A stretch of DNA of 64,000 nucleotides from Thioalkalivibrio sp. ALJ24 (GCF_000377785.1 NZ_KB898730.1:55098-119097), one strand, 5' to 3'. Shown: positions 1 through 10,740, counted from the first letter of the stretch. Program-made: numbers and translations. Notes: generated from the letters alone by a model not told the origin.

Positions 1-2
1 AG

Positions 3-3000
3 GATGTCGCCGAGCTTCTGCAGCTGGAAGGTCTGGAGCGGGTCGGAGATCTGGAGCAGGACGGTGGCGATCCGACGCGCTGGACGGGCACGGTGGTGCC
101 CGCCGAGGAGTTCAATGGCGAGGCCAGTGCGAGCATTCCGGGTGAGAGCTACGCCGACGAGGCGGGCAACCGGGGCAGTGAAGGTGAAGACAGCATCAAG
201 GTGGACACCACGGCGCCCACACTCGAAATTACTTCCGATAAAGACACGCTGGCTGGTGATGAAACCACCACACTGACCTTCAAGTTCAGTGAACCCGTCA
301 CTGGTTTCACCGAGGGCGACATCCAAGTCGAAGGCGGCGATCTGGTTGGGGATAGCCTCAGCACCGACGATGACGAAACCTGGACAGCCGAGTTTACCGC
401 TGCGGGCGGCGAGTCCATCCGAGTCAAGGTAGAAGACGACGACTACACCGACAAGGCGGGCAACAAGGGTTCTGGTGACGACCACACCATTAACGCCGCG
501 CCGGTGGCAGAAAACGTCACCGATATCACGTCGGTGGACAAGCCGATCATTCTCGACGTACTGGACAATGACAGCGACCCGGACGGCGATGACCTGCATG
601 TTGCCAAAGTCGACGGGGAAAAAATCCCGACCGATGACGAGATCCCGGTCGAAGGCGGCACGGTCAAGCTGATTGAAGAGGGTGAAAACAAAGGCAAGCT
701 GGAGTTCACCCCAGAGACCGACCCTGACCAGTTCAATTTTGCCGACAGTAACGGCCAGGTCACCTTCGACTACACCGTCAGCGACGGCCAGGGCGGCACG
801 GACACCGCCACCGTCACCGTGGGTGTGATTGATGTCTCCATCACCGATGACGCCCAACCCGATGGCGACGGCGGCGACGGCGTCCTCGCCTCCATTGACG
901 ATCTGGAAAACGTCCGGATCAGTGGCCAGATTCCGGCCGGTGGTTCGGTGGTAAGGCTGGAAGTTACTGATGATGCAGGGGGTGAAGTAGAGGTTCAGGA
1001 AGACGATATCTCCATTGACGAGGACGATTGGACTTTCAGCGCCACCGCGAACCTTGAAGGCTTGGACGATGGCACCCTGACTGTCAGGCTGGAAGCCAAG
1101 GACAGCGCAGAAAATTCGGCCACCACCGAAAACAAAATCCAGAAAGATACCGTGACCGAGGTGGAGATCACGGCGATCGAGGCGGATACCGCGGATAAGG
1201 TAGACGTGATCAGCGGCACCGGAGAACCGGGTGCAACCATCTCGCTGTATCAGGTCGCAGCGGATGGCAAGGAGACCCGCATCCCGGGTGCCGACAGCAT
1301 CCAGGTCGTTGAAGACGAAGACGAAGGCGGGAAGTGGTCATTCGAGCCGGGCCAACCACTGGAAGAGGAACTTTTCGAGATCAAGGCCAAGGCCACCGAT
1401 CCCTGGGGGAATACCGATTCGGATACCCGTTTCGTGCCCGTTCTTGAGCTTGGTGATCGCATCACCGTCGAGGAAAGCGGTATCGCCGGAGATGGCGACG
1501 ACCAGCCGGCCGGTACGAACCCGGACAAGGTTGCTCGTACCGATTCCGGCAATCTGACGTTTACCTTTGCCGAAAATGAAGACCTGAAGACGCTGCAGAT
1601 CGGCGAGAATGGCGAGAGCTTCGATCACGATCAGCTGAAAAAGGCCGCTAAAGATAACCCGATCGATTTTGATACCGATTACGGCACGCTGGAAATCACC
1701 GGGTACGACGACAGCGGCGACACGGCCACGCTGGATTACCGTTTTGAGCTGACCCGAGCCGCAGACCATTCGGAAGTGGACGACGACGAGCCGTTCGTTG
1801 ATTCACTTGACCTGCGCCTGACCGACACGGCGGACGATGTGCGCACCGGCGTACTGGAAATCGCGATCGAGGACGATGCACCGAGCGCGAGGGACCTTGA
1901 GGACAAGCAGGAGGTCACCGAGGGAGACGATGCCTTCGAAGGAACCAACCTGCTCAACAACGATAACCCGGGTGCCGACGGGGCCGTGGTGCATACAGTC
2001 TATTACACCAACCGTGATGGCGACGAGGCCGACGTTAAGGTCGGCAATGCCGCTGACGTCGATGGTTACGTTCAGACGGAAACGGTTGATACCAGGTACG
2101 GCGAGCTGACCGTAAGCAGTGACGGCACCTGGTCTTACAGCGTCCTGAAGACCGTCGATCACGCCGGAGAGGACGAGGTCATCGAGTCGTTCGAATACGA
2201 CCTGATCGACGGCGACGGCAGCGTCAGTGAAAACCACGCGTCCAAGGACATCCAAATTGCCGACACCGAACCGGAGGTCGGCGATACTGACGATGCCACC
2301 GTGGCCGAGGCCAACCTCCCCAGCGGTACCGATCCCGATCCCGAAGGCAATGACCCCAGGGTAACCGGAAAGCTCGATGTCTCCGGCAATGACCCCTTCC
2401 TGGTCAGCTTTGATGATATCTCAGACGAGGACAGCGACTCGCTCTACGGTGAAGGCTTCACCGCCGGCGGCGAGACCGTCCATTTCCGGGTCAGTGACGA
2501 TGGCGGCACGCTTACCGCCAGCACGGATCAAGACTTCGAGGAAGACGGTGCCGAGGTCTTCACCGTTTCACTGACCGACCGCAAGCAGTCCCTGGACGAT
2601 GCACGGAAGGGCAAGGCCCCGGAGCCGGGTTACGAGTTCACCCTCAAGCGACCTCTGGATCAGGCGATCGGTGAAGAGAAAGCCGACTTGCCTTTCGACT
2701 TCACGGTTCAGGAACAGGCCGGCGAGGACGAAGAGGGGTACGACGAAGGCAAGGATTCGGTTTCCGGGAGCTTCACCGTCTCGGTTGAGGATGACGTAGT
2801 AGACAAGACCCGGGACATCGAGCTGGACGAGGACAAGGAGTTTTCCTTCCGGACCCCAGCCAAGGCTAACGACGATACCATCAAGATCAAGGACGGGCCA
2901 GAATTCGGCCAATCCGAAGAGGAGGAAGAGGGCGACCTCCCCGATGGCATTGCCATTGATGCCGAGACCGGCAAGATCACCTACACCCCGCGGCCGGACT

Positions 3001-6000
3001 TCAGCGGCGAGGATTTCTTCATTTACAGATTTGACCCTGGTGACGGCGAGGCTCGAGAAATCGCTGTTACCGTCACCGTTAACCCGGTCTCTGACGAACC
3101 CGATTTCAATGCGGCCGAAACCGAAATCACGGTCGACGAAGACCCGGTAAAGGGTCGGGGCGAGGACAAATCCCGGGTGGCGTTGGGTTTCGACGCGCCG
3201 GTGCCAAGCGACCAGGACAAGGCCAGCGCCGAGCGCCTGGGTGCCATCGAACTGAGCGACATCCGTGAGGGTGCCAAGCTGGTGTTAGTGGATGAAGACG
3301 GAGATCTCATTGCTGGTGATGGTGTAACGAACGGTGAAATCGAAGGCGGTAACGTTGAAATTGATGAGAGCGGTGCAGTCCAGTTCGTGATCAAAGAATA
3401 TCTGGAAGACCACACCCATATCCATATCGAAAATTGGGAAAATAAGTACCCAGATGCCATCCGGATCAGCAAGGAAAACTTCGAGAATCTGGAACTCCGT
3501 GGTCCGGATCACGACGCGACCAATTTCAAGGTGACCGGAAGCGTAACCTCCTACGAAGTAGATGGGAGTGGCAATCCGTTGGATCCCGATGATTACCCAG
3601 AGGGACAGAAGCTCAAGAGTTCTTCCGAGGACTCAGTCAATGTGACTGTATTGGCTGTTACGGATCCGGTAACGCTGGAGCTGAACGACGATAACAAGCT
3701 CGACCAGAAAGAGAACATCGAAGAGGTTGATCTGGAGCCCGAAGAGGGCAAAGCCACAGTCACTCTGAAAGAAGATAGCCCGCTGGACCTGTCGCGCCTA
3801 CTGACCGCCGATTTCGACGATCTCACCGGCAGCGAGACCCGCTGGATCGAGATCTCGGGTGCCGCGGAGGGAACCTTCGTCACTGTCAACGACAATACCT
3901 ATACGGCCGGCAGCGATGGTGACATCGAGATTCCCTCCAGTGCACTGGGCGACTTCGGTGACGGTAAGTCCCGTGACCTGCCGACGCTGGAACTCACCCC
4001 GCCGGACGATTTCAGCGGTGATATTTCCGGCACGACCATCACCCTGAAGGCACAGGACATCGACCCGGACGAGGACGACCCGGATGGGGATGTTGAGGAA
4101 GACTCGGTGAATCTGGACCTCCAGGTGACCCCTGTTCCCAATGAAATCGACGACCTTGATCAGGTCGAGATTGACGAATATCGCCCCGGAGAGGAAGGCG
4201 CAGATCAGGACGGTCGGGTCTTCCTCGACGGTCTGGAACCCGGTGACGTACAAGAGACAGAGAAGATTACCAAAGTCGTTATTGAGGATATTCCCAAAGA
4301 CTGGAAAATCTTCAAGGGTAAAGGTGGAGACCGAGAGGAGCAGGATCTCGAGGGAGACAATGGCGGCCCCTTCAGCCTGACGATTGAGGATGAAGACGGC
4401 ATAGAGGATCTGGGAGAGTACACGATCCGTGCACCGGAGTATCGCAGCGAGGATGTTGACCTGAACCTGAAGGTTACGGTGGAGGATACCCCGCCTGAAG
4501 GCAGTACCGTCGATGATTCTGTCGAGGGCACATTCGATGTAAAACTGCCCATCAAGGTCCAGCCGGTGGCCGGAACGGTGGAAGACGGCGATGTGGAGAC
4601 GCCAGAAGATATTGCGTATGACAACAGCGTGGACGAAGACGGGGCGGGAACTGTCGGTGTCAAGCAGGATGAATGGTACAACCTGAACGATACGTCAAAG
4701 ACGGACGACCTGAGTGGCGACGACACGCTCAAAACAGGCTGGGGCAATGAGGATGGTTCTTACCTGAACCGGGACGACGGGGATGAACCGAGCGAAACGA
4801 CCTACGCCCAGCTGACCCCGAATCTGGTCAAGGGGCAAGGTGAGAACGCCGATGGCGTGCGGTTCCGTTGGGAGGAAGATGGTGAAACCCGGGAGGTGGC
4901 GTACAACGGCACACCAGTGGACGTGCCGGTTGAGTTCCTGGACACCCTTGAAATGCGTGCTGGCGCCTTCCAGGCAGGCGAGTTCGAAGTCGAGGTGCGG
5001 GCCAAAACGGTCGATCCGGGTGAAGAAGACGATGACACCGAATCGGAAGCCGTCAGCGAGGATGGGAAATACCTGCTGACCGGGATCGTGTTCGAACCCA
5101 ATGCCAGTGACAATGTTACATTGAATATCTCCAGCACTTCAGGGAAAGAAAGCTCGCAGGAAGAGACACGCAAGATTGATCTGGATATTGACCTGGGCTC
5201 CGCTGATCCGTACGAGACGTTTAATATCACGCTGGAGCGCGTGCCGGAAGGCGCAAAGATCTTCTATGATGGGGATGAACTCGATCTTGACGACGCTGAA
5301 AAGGAAGATGATGGAGATGGCGGCCTTGCGCGCGGCCAGAACTCGGTAAGTATAGAAGACTTTAATCCCTCGAAGGACCTGCGGGTGGAGACCGCGCCCA
5401 ACGACAACCGCGATTTCAGCCTGAAGTTGGCGGGTGATGTCGTGGACAAATTCGAGGGCTTCGCGGGTTCTTTCAAGAGTATAGAAGATCTCGTGACTCG
5501 GGGTATTCGCGTCAATGTGGAAGGCGTGGCCGACCCGGCATCCGTTGACGCGATCGAGGATTACCAGGTTACTGAGGAATCAGATGCCCAATCCGTCTCG
5601 CTGAATAAGCTGATCGACGCGCAAAGTCTCGAGATGGAGGACACTGACGGGTCCGAGAAGCTTACCCTTCGACTGGAGGGGCTGGAGAGTGACTTCCGTC
5701 TTGCCGGCGAGGGGCTTTCCTCACTGGGTGGAACCGGGACGGATCGGCAGTGGCTGCTCGATCTGGAGTTCAATGATGAGAAGTCCATCGAGAGCCTTCG
5801 AGACAAGTTGGAGGGCAAGCTGGAGAAGGTCGAACTCTCGATACCCGAGCACTTCAGCGGTGAGGTGCGCTTCAAGCTAGCGCCTATCACCACCGAGGAT
5901 GACGGTGACTCGAAGACCCATGACAGCACTGACGTGCAGCTGGATGTGACCCCCGTGCCTACGGCAGATATCCGCACCAGCGTGACGGCCAACGAGGACG

Positions 6001-9000
6001 AATACCAGAAGCTCAACTTCGATCTGCGCAACAGTCCGGAGGTGAAGAACGAGGAACTGCTGGCCGTGCGGATCAGGGAGAAGGATATCGATGAGGACAA
6101 TTTCCAGCTTTATCTGGATAGTGGCAGCGATGCGGTGACGCTTGGCGAGGCTGCCAATAATGGGGACAACGGTGTCACGCGCGATGACGGCTGGCTGGAG
6201 CTGACCGGCGATGCCCTGACCAAAACGTATGTGAAGGGGGCGCCCAACGTCTCCGCCGATGGTCTGTCCTTCGATGTGGAATACGACATCAAGGCGTCGC
6301 CCTGGGACGAGTACGACGGCGATGTGGATCCGGTGACTGACACCTTCGCGGATGATTACAGCGTCACGATCGAAGCCGTGACGGATCCGGTCGAAATGGA
6401 ACTGACCTCGGTGGATAACGACTCCGAGGCAACGAGTGTCGAGGTGGAGGAAAACCGCTCCGTAGACGTGTCAGTCCGGCTCCGGAAAGAGGAGGATGAA
6501 AACGCGGATAATCAGCGCGACCACGATGGCAGCGAAAAGCTGGAGTTCTTCGTCATCGACAACGTGCCGTTGGGCGTGACTGTCGAGGGTGGCGAGTTCA
6601 TTGGCGAGACCACCGGCACGGCCGATGATCCCGATCTCACCACCGGTCAGTGGCGGCTGAATGTCGAGGAGACGTTCGAAGGAGGACAGGACGAGTGGCC
6701 GGTGGAACAGACCATCATCTTTAAAGTGGAGGGGAACGCAGATCGCCTGGCCGGCCTTGATGAAGAGATCGCGATTACAGCATGGACTCGGGACGCGGCC
6801 GTAAATGGGCAGGATCAGCCTGGCTGGGAACGGGACACGGTGGGGTGGCAGCTTGAGGTGGCCGAGGACTTCAATGATGACGAGGCCAATAAACAGACGC
6901 CGTTGACCATCGAGGAGGATTCCTGGGAGGCGCAGGAAGCGGAGATGACCGAAGACGAGTCCATCGCGCTTGGTGAACTGGTGTCTGGTGCCTTTTTCGA
7001 GCCGGAGGAGGATGGCAGTTTTTCGATCACCCTGACCGATGTGCCGGATGGCGTCACGATCTCGGGCATGACCGAGACCACCGTGGATGGCGAGGATGTG
7101 TACTACGCTCATCGCTCCGGCGGGCGGCAGGAGCTTGAGAACCTTCTGGGTGAGATTCGGGTACAGGCCCAGAAAGACGCCAACAAGAATAATCTTGAGC
7201 CGGGTGAGTTCGAATTCGATGCCACGCTGACCACCTACGCCCCTGGCGGGGACGAGGACATCGCCACCACCACTATCGGTCCGGACGTGACCATTGAGCC
7301 AGTCACCGATGCCTTCGAGTTGACGGTGTCCGTACCGAGTGATGCGGAGGAGGCACAGGAAGCGGACGGCCGTGACGGGGACGTGGAGCTCGAGGTTTCC
7401 CTGAGCAATCCAGCCGATGGCGCCTTTGCGCAGCTGCTGAATGCGGACGAACAGCCTGCGGACACCGTGTTCGTGCGTCTCGATGACGGCGGGATGGACG
7501 ACGAAGGCGCCCTGCTCTGGAACGGTTCGGAGATTACGGAAACAGTCTTTGGTGAAGATGCCGAGTGGCTGGAGGATGACGAGACCTACTTCGTTCTCGA
7601 CGGTGTAGAGCTGAACGATGACGGCAAGGCCAGCCTCGAGGGCTTGACCTATCGCTCGGCTCAGTACGCCTCCGGCAGCGTCGACGTGCACGTGACCGTC
7701 GCCGGTCGTGAAGAGAACGCCGAGAACATCGAAACCACGTCCAGCAGTGAAAGTTTCGACATCGCTCCGGTTAACAGCGGGCTGGCCGATGATTTCATCG
7801 TCGGTGATACCTCTGGGCTGGAACGCGACGGCGAAGACCGAGACGATCCGATCGAGATCGACGTGGAAAATCTCGAGCTGAACGATGAATCGGAACGGGT
7901 CCAGGCCGCCTTCTTCGAGAAGGTCCCCAACGGCTACACCGTAGTGCACGGAGAGGACGCGGAAAGCGCAAGTTCGGCCAGTAACGCGGGCTCCGACGGC
8001 GAAGGCACCAACAAGTGGTCCATCCCGGTAAGCCAGGAGGGCGCGTTGCCGACCTACATTGCCATCAAGCCGCCTCGCTACAAATCGGAGAAGGTCGAGG
8101 ACATACGGTTCACGGTGCTCTCCGGTGAAGAAGGTCTGGAACCGAAAGAAACGAGTGCCGAATTTGACCTGATCGTGGAGGGCGTGGCCGACGGGATCGA
8201 TATTTCCCCCAACCCCAGCTTCGGTGACGAAGGCGAACCGGTGCGGCTCAATCTCAACGCCGACATGAAGGATTTCTCCGGGTCCGAGACGGCCACCTTC
8301 GAGTTCAGGGAGCTGGGCAAGGGTGCGGCGTTCTATCTGCCAGACTCTGACACTGCTGAGCTGAAGCTGGCGCCCGGCGCGGATACGAGCTGGGCATACG
8401 ACTCGGACGAAGACACCTACACCGTCGAGGGCGTGCCCTCGGACATGATCAACCGGCTGCACGTGCTGCAAGCCGACAGTGCGGTCACGGATGGTGGCGA
8501 GGTGCGCGGCAAGACGGTGGAGCCGAATAACTTCGATGACGAAGTCGAGCCGAACGAAGAACCGGAATTCACCGCCTCCAAGGATCTGCGTCTGGAGATC
8601 AGCCCGGTTACACCTTCGGAAGGTGACGACACCCTGCTCTACAGCGGGGAGGCCATCGATGCTCTTGGGGGGAAGGACACCATCCTGTTGCAGTTCAACA
8701 ACGACCTGGAAAAGGATGACTACGCCAAATTCGACAACATCGAGATCTTCGACCTGACGAACAGCGGCAGCAATAAGCTGGATGCATTGCGCCCGGAAGA
8801 TGTGCTCGAAATGACCGATGACAAGAACCTGCTGGAGATTCTAGGCACCGACCAGGACAAGGTCGCGCTCAAAGGCCAGAGTGAGGAGGTTGATGACCCC
8901 GAAAACGGCGAGCCTGAAGAAAAGGCAGTGAACTGGAAAAAGGACAGCGGTGCCGACAAGGATGGGTTCAAAGTGTACGAGGCCACTTGGGGCGAATACT

Positions 9001-9065
9001 CCGCCACTGTGCACATCCAGTCTGAGATCGACGTCAAACTCCAAGACGTCACCATCGACCAATAA
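3..9065 (+). CDS. Giant acidic repeat adhesin, type I secreted, 5' end outside window
   Basis: The reading frame is open from the window edge, so the N-terminus is missing; about 3,020 residues are visible. The protein is extremely rich in Asp and Glu and built from tandem beta-sandwich modules: bacterial Ig-like repeats (nt 90-480, 840-1440), cadherin-like 'tandem-95' modules with the VLDNDSDPDGD signature (nt 510-830) and further repeats with YTPRPDFSGEDFF (nt 2980-3030), and a VCBS-like module with LTVSSDGTWSYS (nt 2100-2150). The last 150 residues (from nt 8610) resemble the C-terminal secretion region of LapA-like adhesins: GDDTLLYSG, then FDNIEIFDLTNSG and a final strand-rich segment. 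It should be exported by a type I system to the cell surface for adhesion or biofilm. The TolC-family gene 82 bp downstream supports this. ABC and membrane-fusion partners are not in the window. Family confident; ligand unknown. Confidence 0.85.
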   Translation, partial: DVAELLQLEGLERVGDLEQDGGDPTRWTGTVVPAEEFNGEASASIPGESYADEAGNRGSEGEDSIKVDTTAPTLEITSDKDTLAGDETTTLTFKFSEPVTGFTEGDIQVEGGDLVGDSLSTDDDETWTAEFTAAGGESIRVKVEDDDYTDKAGNKGSGDDHTINAAPVAENVTDITSVDKPIILDVLDNDSDPDGDDLHVAKVDGEKIPTDDEIPVEGGTVKLIEEGENKGKLEFTPETDPDQFNFADSNGQVTFDYTVSDGQGGTDTATVTVGVIDVSITDDAQPDGDGGDGVLASIDDLENVRISGQIPAGGSVVRLEVTDDAGGEVEVQEDDISIDEDDWTFSATANLEGLDDGTLTVRLEAKDSAENSATTENKIQKDTVTEVEITAIEADTADKVDVISGTGEPGATISLYQVAADGKETRIPGADSIQVVEDEDEGGKWSFEPGQPLEEELFEIKAKATDPWGNTDSDTRFVPVLELGDRITVEESGIAGDGDDQPAGTNPDKVARTDSGNLTFTFAENEDLKTLQIGENGESFDHDQLKKAAKDNPIDFDTDYGTLEITGYDDSGDTATLDYRFELTRAADHSEVDDDEPFVDSLDLRLTDTADDVRTGVLEIAIEDDAPSARDLEDKQEVTEGDDAFEGTNLLNNDNPGADGAVVHTVYYTNRDGDEADVKVGNAADVDGYVQTETVDTRYGELTVSSDGTWSYSVLKTVDHAGEDEVIESFEYDLIDGDGSVSENHASKDIQIADTEPEVGDTDDATVAEANLPSGTDPDPEGNDPRVTGKLDVSGNDPFLVSFDDISDEDSDSLYGEGFTAGGETVHFRVSDDGGTLTASTDQDFEEDGAEVFTVSLTDRKQSLDDARKGKAPEPGYEFTLKRPLDQAIGEEKADLPFDFTVQEQAGEDEEGYDEGKDSVSGSFTVSVEDDVVDKTRDIELDEDKEFSFRTPAKANDDTIKIKDGPEFGQSEEEEEGDLPDGIAIDAETGKITYTPRPDFSGEDFFIYRFDPGDGEAREIAVTVTVNPVSDEPDFNAAETEITVDEDPVKGRGEDKSRVALGFDAPVPSDQDKASAERLGAIELSDIREGAKLVLVDEDGDLIAGDGVTNGEIEGGNVEIDESGAVQFVIKEYLEDHTHIHIENWENKYPDAIRISKENFENLELRGPDHDATNFKVTGSVTSYEVDGSGNPLDPDDYPEGQKLKSSSEDSVNVTVLAVTDPVTLELNDDNKLDQKENIEEVDLEPEEGKATVTLKEDSPLDLSRLLTADFDDLTGSETRWIEISGAAEGTFVTVNDNTYTAGSDGDIEIPSSALGDFGDGKSRDLPTLELTPPDDFSGDISGTTITLKAQDIDPDEDDPDGDVEEDSVNLDLQVTPVPNEIDDLDQVEIDEYRPGEEGADQDGRVFLDGLEPGDVQETEKITKVVIEDIPKDWKIFKGKGGDREEQDLEGDNGGPFSLTIEDEDGIEDLGEYTIRAPEYRSEDVDLNLKVTVEDTPPEGSTVDDSVEGTFDVKLPIKVQPVAGTVEDGDVETPEDIAYDNSVDEDGAGTVGVKQDEWYNLNDTSKTDDLSGDDTLKTGWGNEDGSYLNRDDGDEPSETTYAQLTPNLVKGQGENADGVRFRWEEDGETREVAYNGTPVDVPVEFLDTLEMRAGAFQAGEFEVEVRAKTVDPGEEDDDTESEAVSEDGKYLLTGIVFEPNASDNVTLNISSTSGKESSQEETRKIDLDIDLGSADPYETFNITLERVPEGAKIFYDGDELDLDDAEKEDDGDGGLARGQNSVSIEDFNPSKDLRVETAPNDNRDFSLKLAGDVVDKFEGFAGSFKSIEDLVTRGIRVNVEGVADPASVDAIEDYQVTEESDAQSVSLNKLIDAQSLEMEDTDGSEKLTLRLEGLESDFRLAGEGLSSLGGTGTDRQWLLDLEFNDEKSIESLRDKLEGKLEKVELSIPEHFSGEVRFKLAPITTEDDGDSKTHDSTDVQLDVTPVPTADIRTSVTANEDEYQKLNFDLRNSPEVKNEELLAVRIREKDIDEDNFQLYLDSGSDAVTLGEAANNGDNGVTRDDGWLELTGDALTKTYVKGAPNVSADGLSFDVEYDIKASPWDEYDGDVDPVTDTFADDYSVTIEAVTDPVEMELTSVDNDSEATSVEVEENRSVDVSVRLRKEEDENADNQRDHDGSEKLEFFVIDNVPLGVTVEGGEFIGETTGTADDPDLTTGQWRLNVEETFEGGQDEWPVEQTIIFKVEGNADRLAGLDEEIAITAWTRDAAVNGQDQPGWERDTVGWQLEVAEDFNDDEANKQTPLTIEEDSWEAQEAEMTEDESIALGELVSGAFFEPEEDGSFSITLTDVPDGVTISGMTETTVDGEDVYYAHRSGGRQELENLLGEIRVQAQKDANKNNLEPGEFEFDATLTTYAPGGDEDIATTTIGPDVTIEPVTDAFELTVSVPSDAEEAQEADGRDGDVELEVSLSNPADGAFAQLLNADEQPADTVFVRLDDGGMDDEGALLWNGSEITETVFGEDAEWLEDDETYFVLDGVELNDDGKASLEGLTYRSAQYASGSVDVHVTVAGREENAENIETTSSSESFDIAPVNSGLADDFIVGDTSGLERDGEDRDDPIEIDVENLELNDESERVQAAFFEKVPNGYTVVHGEDAESASSASNAGSDGEGTNKWSIPVSQEGALPTYIAIKPPRYKSEKVEDIRFTVLSGEEGLEPKETSAEFDLIVEGVADGIDISPNPSFGDEGEPVRLNLNADMKDFSGSETATFEFRELGKGAAFYLPDSDTAELKLAPGADTSWAYDSDEDTYTVEGVPSDMINRLHVLQADSAVTDGGEVRGKTVEPNNFDDEVEPNEEPEFTASKDLRLEISPVTPSEGDDTLLYSGEAIDALGGKDTILLQFNNDLEKDDYAKFDNIEIFDLTNSGSNKLDALRPEDVLEMTDDKNLLEILGTDQDKVALKGQSEEVDDPENGEPEEKAVNWKKDSGADKDGFKVYEATWGEYSATVHIQSEIDVKLQDVTIDQ

Positions 9066-9081
9066 CCCCCGACCCAGAGTG

Positions 9082-9104
9082 AACCGCCCGACTGCCGGGC
9101 GGTT
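9082..9104 (+). terminator. Hairpin between adhesin and tolC-like gene
   Basis: Perfect 9-bp inverted repeat (AACCGCCCG / CGGGCGGTT) with a 5-nt loop, 17 nt after the adhesin stop. It lacks a proper T-run, so it may stabilise the adhesin mRNA or only attenuate read-through into the tolC-like gene. Confidence 0.5.
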
Positions 9105-9147
9105 CCCGGTCGTTTGCGAATTGTTGAATCATCAAGGGAGAAAACCA

Positions 9148-10602
9148 GTGCTTTCGAAGCAAAAACTCCGGAACGTAATCGCCGGCCCCACGCTGCTGGC
9201 GTCAGCGACGGCTTTGGTCCTGGCAGGCGGAACAGGCGGCCTGCAGGCGGGGGACCGGGCGGTTGCAGGCTCGACGGATATCCCACAACCGCTGCGCGCG
9301 GCAATTGTCGAGGCCGTGTCGGAGAACCCGGAGGTGCAGACCGAGTGGCACAACTTTCTGGCTACGGAGCGCGAACAGGACGTGGAGCGCGGCGGGTTTC
9401 GCCCGCGGGTGGATCTGAACGCCTATACCGGGTACGAGACGCAGAATTCAAGCGATCGGGACCGGTTCAGCCGCAATCCGCATGGGGCCAGCATCACGCT
9501 GACACAGATGCTCTGGGACGGGCTGGAAACCCGTGGCCGGACGGATCGCATGGGCGAGATCAAGCTGGTTCGCTATTTCGAGTTCCGCGAGAGTGCGGAA
9601 GAAACGGCGCTGGAGGCGCTGCGGGCGTTCGCTGATGTGCAGCGTCAGCGCAAGCTGGTGGATCTGGCGGAACGCAACTTCGAGGCACACGAGGCGATCC
9701 ATGAACGGTTGCTGGAACAGCGCGAAACGGGCGTTGGGCGCGGTGCCGATCTGGAGCAGGCGGCCGGTCGCCTGGCTCTAGCTCGCTCGAATCTGACGAC
9801 GGAACGGGCCAACCTGCACGACGTGAGTGCGCGCTATCAGCGCGTGGTGGGGCAGGCTCCGGATCCAGGTGAGGTGCCGCTGGCAGGGATCTTTGATGAG
9901 GACGTACTGCCGCAGGGGCGCGAGAGGGCGCTGGAAGAGGCCCTGATGACCAGCCCGGCCATGTTTGCCGCCCGCCACAACGTGGATGCGGCACAGGAAC
10001 AGCGACGTGTCGGGCGCTCCGCCTTCCATCCGAATCTGGAGTTTCAGGCCAGCCAGTCGTGGGCGAACGACACGATGGATTTCGCGGATAGCACCGTGAG
10101 CGACACCAGCGCGCGGCTGGTCCTCAATTTCAATCTGTATCGCGGTGGGAGCGACCGTGCGCGTCTGGGGCAGTTCACCGAAGAGTTCCACCGCTCGGTG
10201 GAAGAACAGGGCACGGCCTGCCGCAACGTTCGGCAGGACATCACCGTGGCCTATAACAACATCGAAGCGCTGTCGGATCAGGTGGAACACCTGCGCCAGC
10301 ATCGGGATTCTTCGGAAGAGGTTCGGGTCGCTTATCGTCAGCAGTTCGAGATCGGCGAACGCAGCCTGTTGGACGTGCTGGATACGGAAAACGAATTCTT
10401 CGATGCGAGTCGTGCGCTGGTCAACGCGCAGCACGATCTGGAGATCGCAAAGGCGCGCGCCCTGTCGACCATGGGCGATCTGCTGGAATATCTCGACATC
10501 GCGCGTTCCGACATGCCGGATCCGGAGGATCTGGGGATGCGTAATGGTGAAGTGTCGATCGAAGGGGTGTGCCCGGCCGAGGCGGTCGAGGCAATGCGCT
10601 GA
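9148..10602 (+). CDS. TolC-family outer-membrane efflux/secretion protein
   Basis: A 484-residue TolC/LapE-type protein that would form the outer-membrane channel of a type I secretion system. The GTG at 9148 is chosen because AAGGGAG lies 7 nt upstream and a signal peptide follows (basic MLSKQKLR, then an Ala/Leu/Gly stretch, cleavage near LQA). Two OEP repeats are visible: the first includes NPEVQTEWHNF and long helices rich in Glu and Arg, the second starts near TSPAMFAARHNV and ends with the typical Y-x2-Q-F-E-I-G-E-R-S-L-L-D-V-L-D-T-E-N motif at nt 10335-10395. Position right after a type I secreted adhesin suggests it exports that adhesin. A longer in-frame extension from 8950 overlaps the adhesin and is not credible. 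Confidence 0.88.
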   Translation: MLSKQKLRNVIAGPTLLASATALVLAGGTGGLQAGDRAVAGSTDIPQPLRAAIVEAVSENPEVQTEWHNFLATEREQDVERGGFRPRVDLNAYTGYETQNSSDRDRFSRNPHGASITLTQMLWDGLETRGRTDRMGEIKLVRYFEFRESAEETALEALRAFADVQRQRKLVDLAERNFEAHEAIHERLLEQRETGVGRGADLEQAAGRLALARSNLTTERANLHDVSARYQRVVGQAPDPGEVPLAGIFDEDVLPQGRERALEEALMTSPAMFAARHNVDAAQEQRRVGRSAFHPNLEFQASQSWANDTMDFADSTVSDTSARLVLNFNLYRGGSDRARLGQFTEEFHRSVEEQGTACRNVRQDITVAYNNIEALSDQVEHLRQHRDSSEEVRVAYRQQFEIGERSLLDVLDTENEFFDASRALVNAQHDLEIAKARALSTMGDLLEYLDIARSDMPDPEDLGMRNGEVSIEGVCPAEAVEAMR

Positions 10603-10632
10603 GAGCTCGGCGCGGCCGCAATGTAGCCATTG

Positions 10633-10688
10633 CATCCGCCGGTTGAGGTGACGCCGCTGGAGCCTGATTGCGGCGGATGTCACCAACC
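10633..10688. repeat. Two interleaved inverted repeats (pseudoknot topology)
   Basis: CATCCGCCG (10633-10641) is complementary to CGGCGGATG (10671-10679). Directly adjacent, GGTTGAGGTGAC (10641-10652) pairs with GTCACCAACC (10679-10688) if two nt bulge. Order is L1-L2-R1-R2, so the helices cross. The site lies between the convergent tolC-like gene and tRNA-Thr and may be a transcription-termination structure. Confidence 0.4.
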
Positions 10689-10740
10689 CGTGAACGGTCC
10701 TGAGCGCTGGCTGCCTGTTCCCTGTAAGTCGTTGAAAAAA

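Noticed and set aside
6471-8471. 666-residue open frame antisense to the adhesin
   Set aside because: Mirror of the acidic repeat codons in a high-GC gene: no recognisable domain, no ribosome-binding site, while the sense strand encodes clear adhesin modules.
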